Shown: piece after piece, positions 60,954 through 64,000 of the stretch
Layout: every line of letters starts with the position of its first letter
How positions within the stretch are numbered: the stretch's first letter is position 1
Assembly: GCA_904066235.2 (NCBI GenBank)
Contig: CAJFCV020000003.1
Span: 1,984,001 to 2,048,000, forward strand
DNA: 64,000 nt
Source: Bursaphelenchus xylophilus
Taxonomy: Eukaryota; Nematoda; Chromadorea; Rhabditida; Aphelenchoididae
Direction: 5' to 3'
Position numbers and translations under genes: made by a program
The notes under the pieces: model-generated
The model's database searches: none
What the model saw: only the letters and a program-made list of their open reading frames with translations
Told to the model about the DNA's origin: nothing

Positions 60954-63900
60954 TTAGCCGGTACGCACAGGGACTTTACGGCCTCTCCAGAGGTCGTCGA
61001 TGACGGTGCTGTCGACCAGAGTGGACATGTCGCCGAGGTCGGCGTTGGCGTCGCCTTCCGCAATCTTCCTCAAAATGCGTCGCGTCACCTTGCCGGAGCG
61101 AGTTTTGGGCAGTCCGGGAGTGAGTTGGATCTTGTCCGGCACCGCGATGGGCCCGATCTTCTCGCGCACCACCGCCTTCAGCTCGTTCACCGTGGATTCG
61201 GTGAGTTTTCGGTCCTGAAAACAAGTCCAATTTAAACTTTTTTCAAAAAATTTAAAAATTAAAATGTGAAAATAAAATCAAAAATAAAATTTTCTGGAAG
61301 ATACCACCATTTCACATCCTAAAATACCGATTTTTTATTATAATTTCACCTCATCGACCTCTTCTTTTTTCTTTTCCAAAAAACCTTCCACTAACTTTTT
61401 CCACTCAATTTTCTCCACAATCCCCCCTTGCCATACCCAAAATCGCCCCCGTAAAATAAACCCCAGCCCCTAAAACACCCATAAAAACCAATTCCTCCCT
61501 CGATTTCCCCCCAATCCCCTTCCAAATCCTCACTTTTCTCATGATGACAAAGGCGTATGGGGAATGCCCCTTGACCGGGTGTTCGGCCGCCACCACCGCG
61601 CACTCCACCACGTCCGGGTGGGCGGTGATGGCGCTCTCGATCTCGGCGGTGGACAGCAAATGCCCCGACACGTTCATGAGGTCGTCCACGCGGCCCGTGA
61701 TCCAATAATAGCCGTCCGAGTCGCGGCGGCACCCGTCGCCGGTGAAGTAATAGCCGGGGAACGGCTTGAAGTAGGTCTTCTCGAAGCGCTCGTGGTCGCC
61801 GAGCACGGTGCGCGAGATGCCGGGCCATGCGGCGGGGAAACACTGAAAGTTTTGGGGTTAGATGTTTTAGAATTTGAAGACCAACAGTGTCATCATCAAC
61901 CAAGTCCAAAAAGACTATAAACAATATCAAAAAAATCGTATTTTACCCTGATTTCTACTGGAATTCTCCAGTCGCCTCATTAACATCATAAAACCTAACA
62001 TTTTTTTAAAAACCCTCCACACAATTTTTAAATTCCAAAATTTTTTTAAAATCGTCCATCGGACCTCTAAAACAAGGTCCCAAGTTGTCTCGCATTACCG
62101 TATTTTAAACTAATTTCTATTCTCCTTTCTTCCCAGCCTCTTTTTCTTCACTCTACACCATTTTTTTCTTCAAAACCCCCTCCACATTTTCCAAATTCAA
62201 CAATCTTTTTTTGATCCCACCCCCAGCCTAAACCAATGTCCAGGACCATTTCAAATCCCCATATTTTACCCTTCTTTCAATTCTACCCCACCCTTCATGC
62301 CTATCGCCCATAATATTACCCCCTTCCTTACCAAGTTTCCCTCCCCGGGGCCCTCAATAATGCACCCATCATTGTCCAATAAGACCGGTTGGACGCCGAA
62401 GAAAGGCAGGGTCGCGGAGCCGGGCTTGGTGGGGACGGCGCCCGGGATCGCGGTGATCACGTGCCCCCCGGTCTCGGTCTGCCAGTACGTGTCGATGATG
62501 GCGCAACGCCGCTCGCCCACAAACTCGTAGAGCCAGAGCCAGGCCTGCGGGTTGATGGGCTCGCCGACGGTGCCGATTATCTTCAAGGAACGACGATCGT
62601 GGTCCTTTACCATGTTGTCAGGGAAACCCATCAGCGAGCGGACTAAGGTTGGGGAGGTGTATAGCTTCGTCACCTGAAAAATTTATATTTTACTAGGCAA
62701 AGAAGGTATAAAAAGGTTCAAAAACAAAGTGTTATTTAAAAAAACAAATATCATCATTGCTTTCAACACTATCTGAAAGTCACAGAAACTTCAATTTTCA
62801 CCAGTTTTCGGTCAAAAAATTATATTACACTAGACAAGAAACCCCAAAATTTGCCAAAAAAATCAAGTACAATCACAAAATCATGTCTTGTACAGACTTC
62901 CAATTCCCCTCAGAACATGCTAGAGTTCATTTTTTACCTCTTTCCGGTCAAAAAATTATATTGCACTAGGCAAGAAAATTACAAAAATATCATCAAAACC
63001 GAGAGTCAGTCGCAAAACTTCCAGCGAAAAATGGCTTAATTAAACCTTCTAGCCCCTAAATCTTCAATTCCATACAAAACAAACCCCTTACCTTATACTT
63101 TTCGACGACCTGCCAAGTTCTGGCGGCCGTTGGATAAGTGGGGATTCCCTCGAAGAAGATGGAGGTCAGCCCGTTCAGCAGCGGGCCGTAGACCAGGTAG
63201 GTGTGTCCGGTGATCCATCCGCCGTCCGCGGTGCACCAGTACACGTCGTCTTGCTGGGCGTCGAAGTCGAATTTGGTGGTCGCGTAGGCGTAGGTCATGT
63301 AGCCGGCGGTGCTGTGGACGATTCCCTTGGGGGTGCCGGTGGAGCCGGAGGTGTACAGGATGAAGAGAGGGTCCTCGGCGTCCACCCACTCCACCGGCGA
63401 GTCGGCGTCCTCGTATTGGGCGAGGAGTTGGGCGTATTTCAGGTCGATGGGGTGGTAGTCGACCTTGGGGGCGGGCTGGTTGCCGGGCGTTTTGACTCGG
63501 TGGATGTGCTCCACAACCACCTGCAAACACAATATTGCACTCTTATATGAGTTGATTTACTGTGGGGACCTGATCCAGTGGCAAAAAACGTAACATTTTG
63601 CATCCGGGAAGCATCAAAAAATGTGGCAAAATACCTCCCTCTCCAAGTGAAAAAACTTCGATTTCAAAAGTGCTCCCGCTCTTTTTGTGAGGGAAAAGGT
63701 GCGCCCGTCAAACCGAAGTTTTTTTTCATTTGGAAAGGGAGGCATTTTGCCACATTTTTGATGCTTCCCGGATGCAAAATGGCACGTTTTTTGCCACTGG
63801 ATCAAGCCCCGCGCTGTATCTTTTATTATTTTTTTAAATTCCAAATTTTATGTCTAAAAAATCAAAAAAAAAAATCAAACTCGATCTCTTACCTGAGTAT

Positions 63901-64000
63901 GGACGTCCAGCCCTCGTTTGCGGCACATATTCACCGCCACATCGGCCATATTCTTCAGGGGTACCACCTTGGCTCCGCCCCTTCCGAAGGCGTCGGCCGT
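60954..64000 (-). CDS. acs-19: Acetyl-CoA synthetase, inverted copy 2, cut by window edge
   Basis: This is a second, inverted copy of the preceding acs gene. Minus-strand exons visible are part of exon 2 (64000-63893), 63520-63092, 62673-62332, 61842-61534 and 61214-60954. Exons 3-6 have exactly the lengths of copy 1 (429, 342, 309, 261 nt), and every splice site is kept. I see only four amino-acid changes in about 480 shared codons: Ser to Asn in the exon 2 part, Glu to Asp in exon 3, Ala to Leu in exon 4, and Glu to Asp in exon 6. All ATP-grip and Lys motifs are intact, so the visible part looks functional. Introns are also collinear with scattered indels, including the same Tc1-like MITE. 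Homology with copy 1 stops about 15-20 bp after the stop codon, so it lacks copy 1's 3'UTR and AATAAA. It could be a real paralog or an assembly join of two haplotypes. Confidence 0.93.
63560..63816. mobile_element. CAGTGG Tc1-like MITE in acs copy 2 intron 2
   Basis: Same site and inverted orientation as 55978-56218, with TA flanks, but its central arms differ in length and sequence from copy 1's. Confidence 0.9.

Noticed and set aside
60930..63550. Plus-strand open frames of 70-118 codons over the inverted acs copy
   Set aside because: They are antisense shadows of the GC-rich acs exons and mirror the minus-strand shadows over copy 1.

Overview
This is eukaryotic genomic DNA, almost certainly from a free-living rhabditid nematode and most likely Caenorhabditis or a close relative. 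The evidence is spliced genes with TTTTCAG acceptors, many short introns, an AT-rich intergenic background, and protein sequences that read as a Musashi-type RNA-binding protein, 4-hydroxyphenylpyruvate dioxygenase, an RMND1/DUF155 protein and acetyl-CoA synthetase. From memory, the C. elegans counterparts msi-1, hpd-1 and acs-19 all lie on chromosome III, which would fit a block of that chromosome. The species is not determined.

Layout. Positions 1-17,880 hold no recognisable gene and are mostly transposon-derived repeats. The Musashi gene (six exons, + strand) lies at 17,883-20,824. A second repeat-rich stretch runs to about 27 kb and contains a four-deep nest of inserted elements (24,576-26,847). 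An unrecognised single-pass membrane protein gene (five exons, +) spans 26,980-31,665, with a 2-kb palindrome in its last intron. hpd-1 (five exons, +) spans 35,549-40,412; its first coding exon is only the ATG. A convergent RMND1-family gene (-) follows at 41,563-44,259, with satellite repeats in its introns and beyond its 3' end. Positions 44.3-53.2 kb are again repeats. A complete acetyl-CoA synthetase gene (+, 53.3/55.1-58.8 kb) is followed 2.1 kb later by a nearly identical inverted copy (-) that runs off the right edge.

Repeats. At least six short non-autonomous DNA-transposon families recur, and none encodes a visible transposase. They are: (i) about 20 copies of a roughly 450-bp element with CAGGGGAAGTACTCC termini and 3-bp TTA/TAA target duplications; (ii) palindromic elements beginning GTCTGTCGGGAAAATAATG; (iii) foldbacks with CAGTG termini and TA target duplications, Tc1/mariner-like; (iv) GGCTCC-rich elements with CAGAGATTGCC termini and 8-bp target duplications, hAT-like; (v) CTAGTCCGT elements; (vi) CAAGGG-ended foldbacks, several carrying tRNA-like sequence with intact Pol III A and B boxes. 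Three tandem satellites (about 130-185 bp periods) lie beside or inside genes.

Function. The genes are not an operon and do not form one pathway. HPD acts in tyrosine breakdown, which yields acetoacetate and fumarate. ACS makes cytosolic/nuclear acetyl-CoA. RMND1 supports mitochondrial translation. Musashi regulates translation. The strongest leads for follow-up are the acs palindrome, the Pol III-box foldbacks and the element termini that resemble splice sites.
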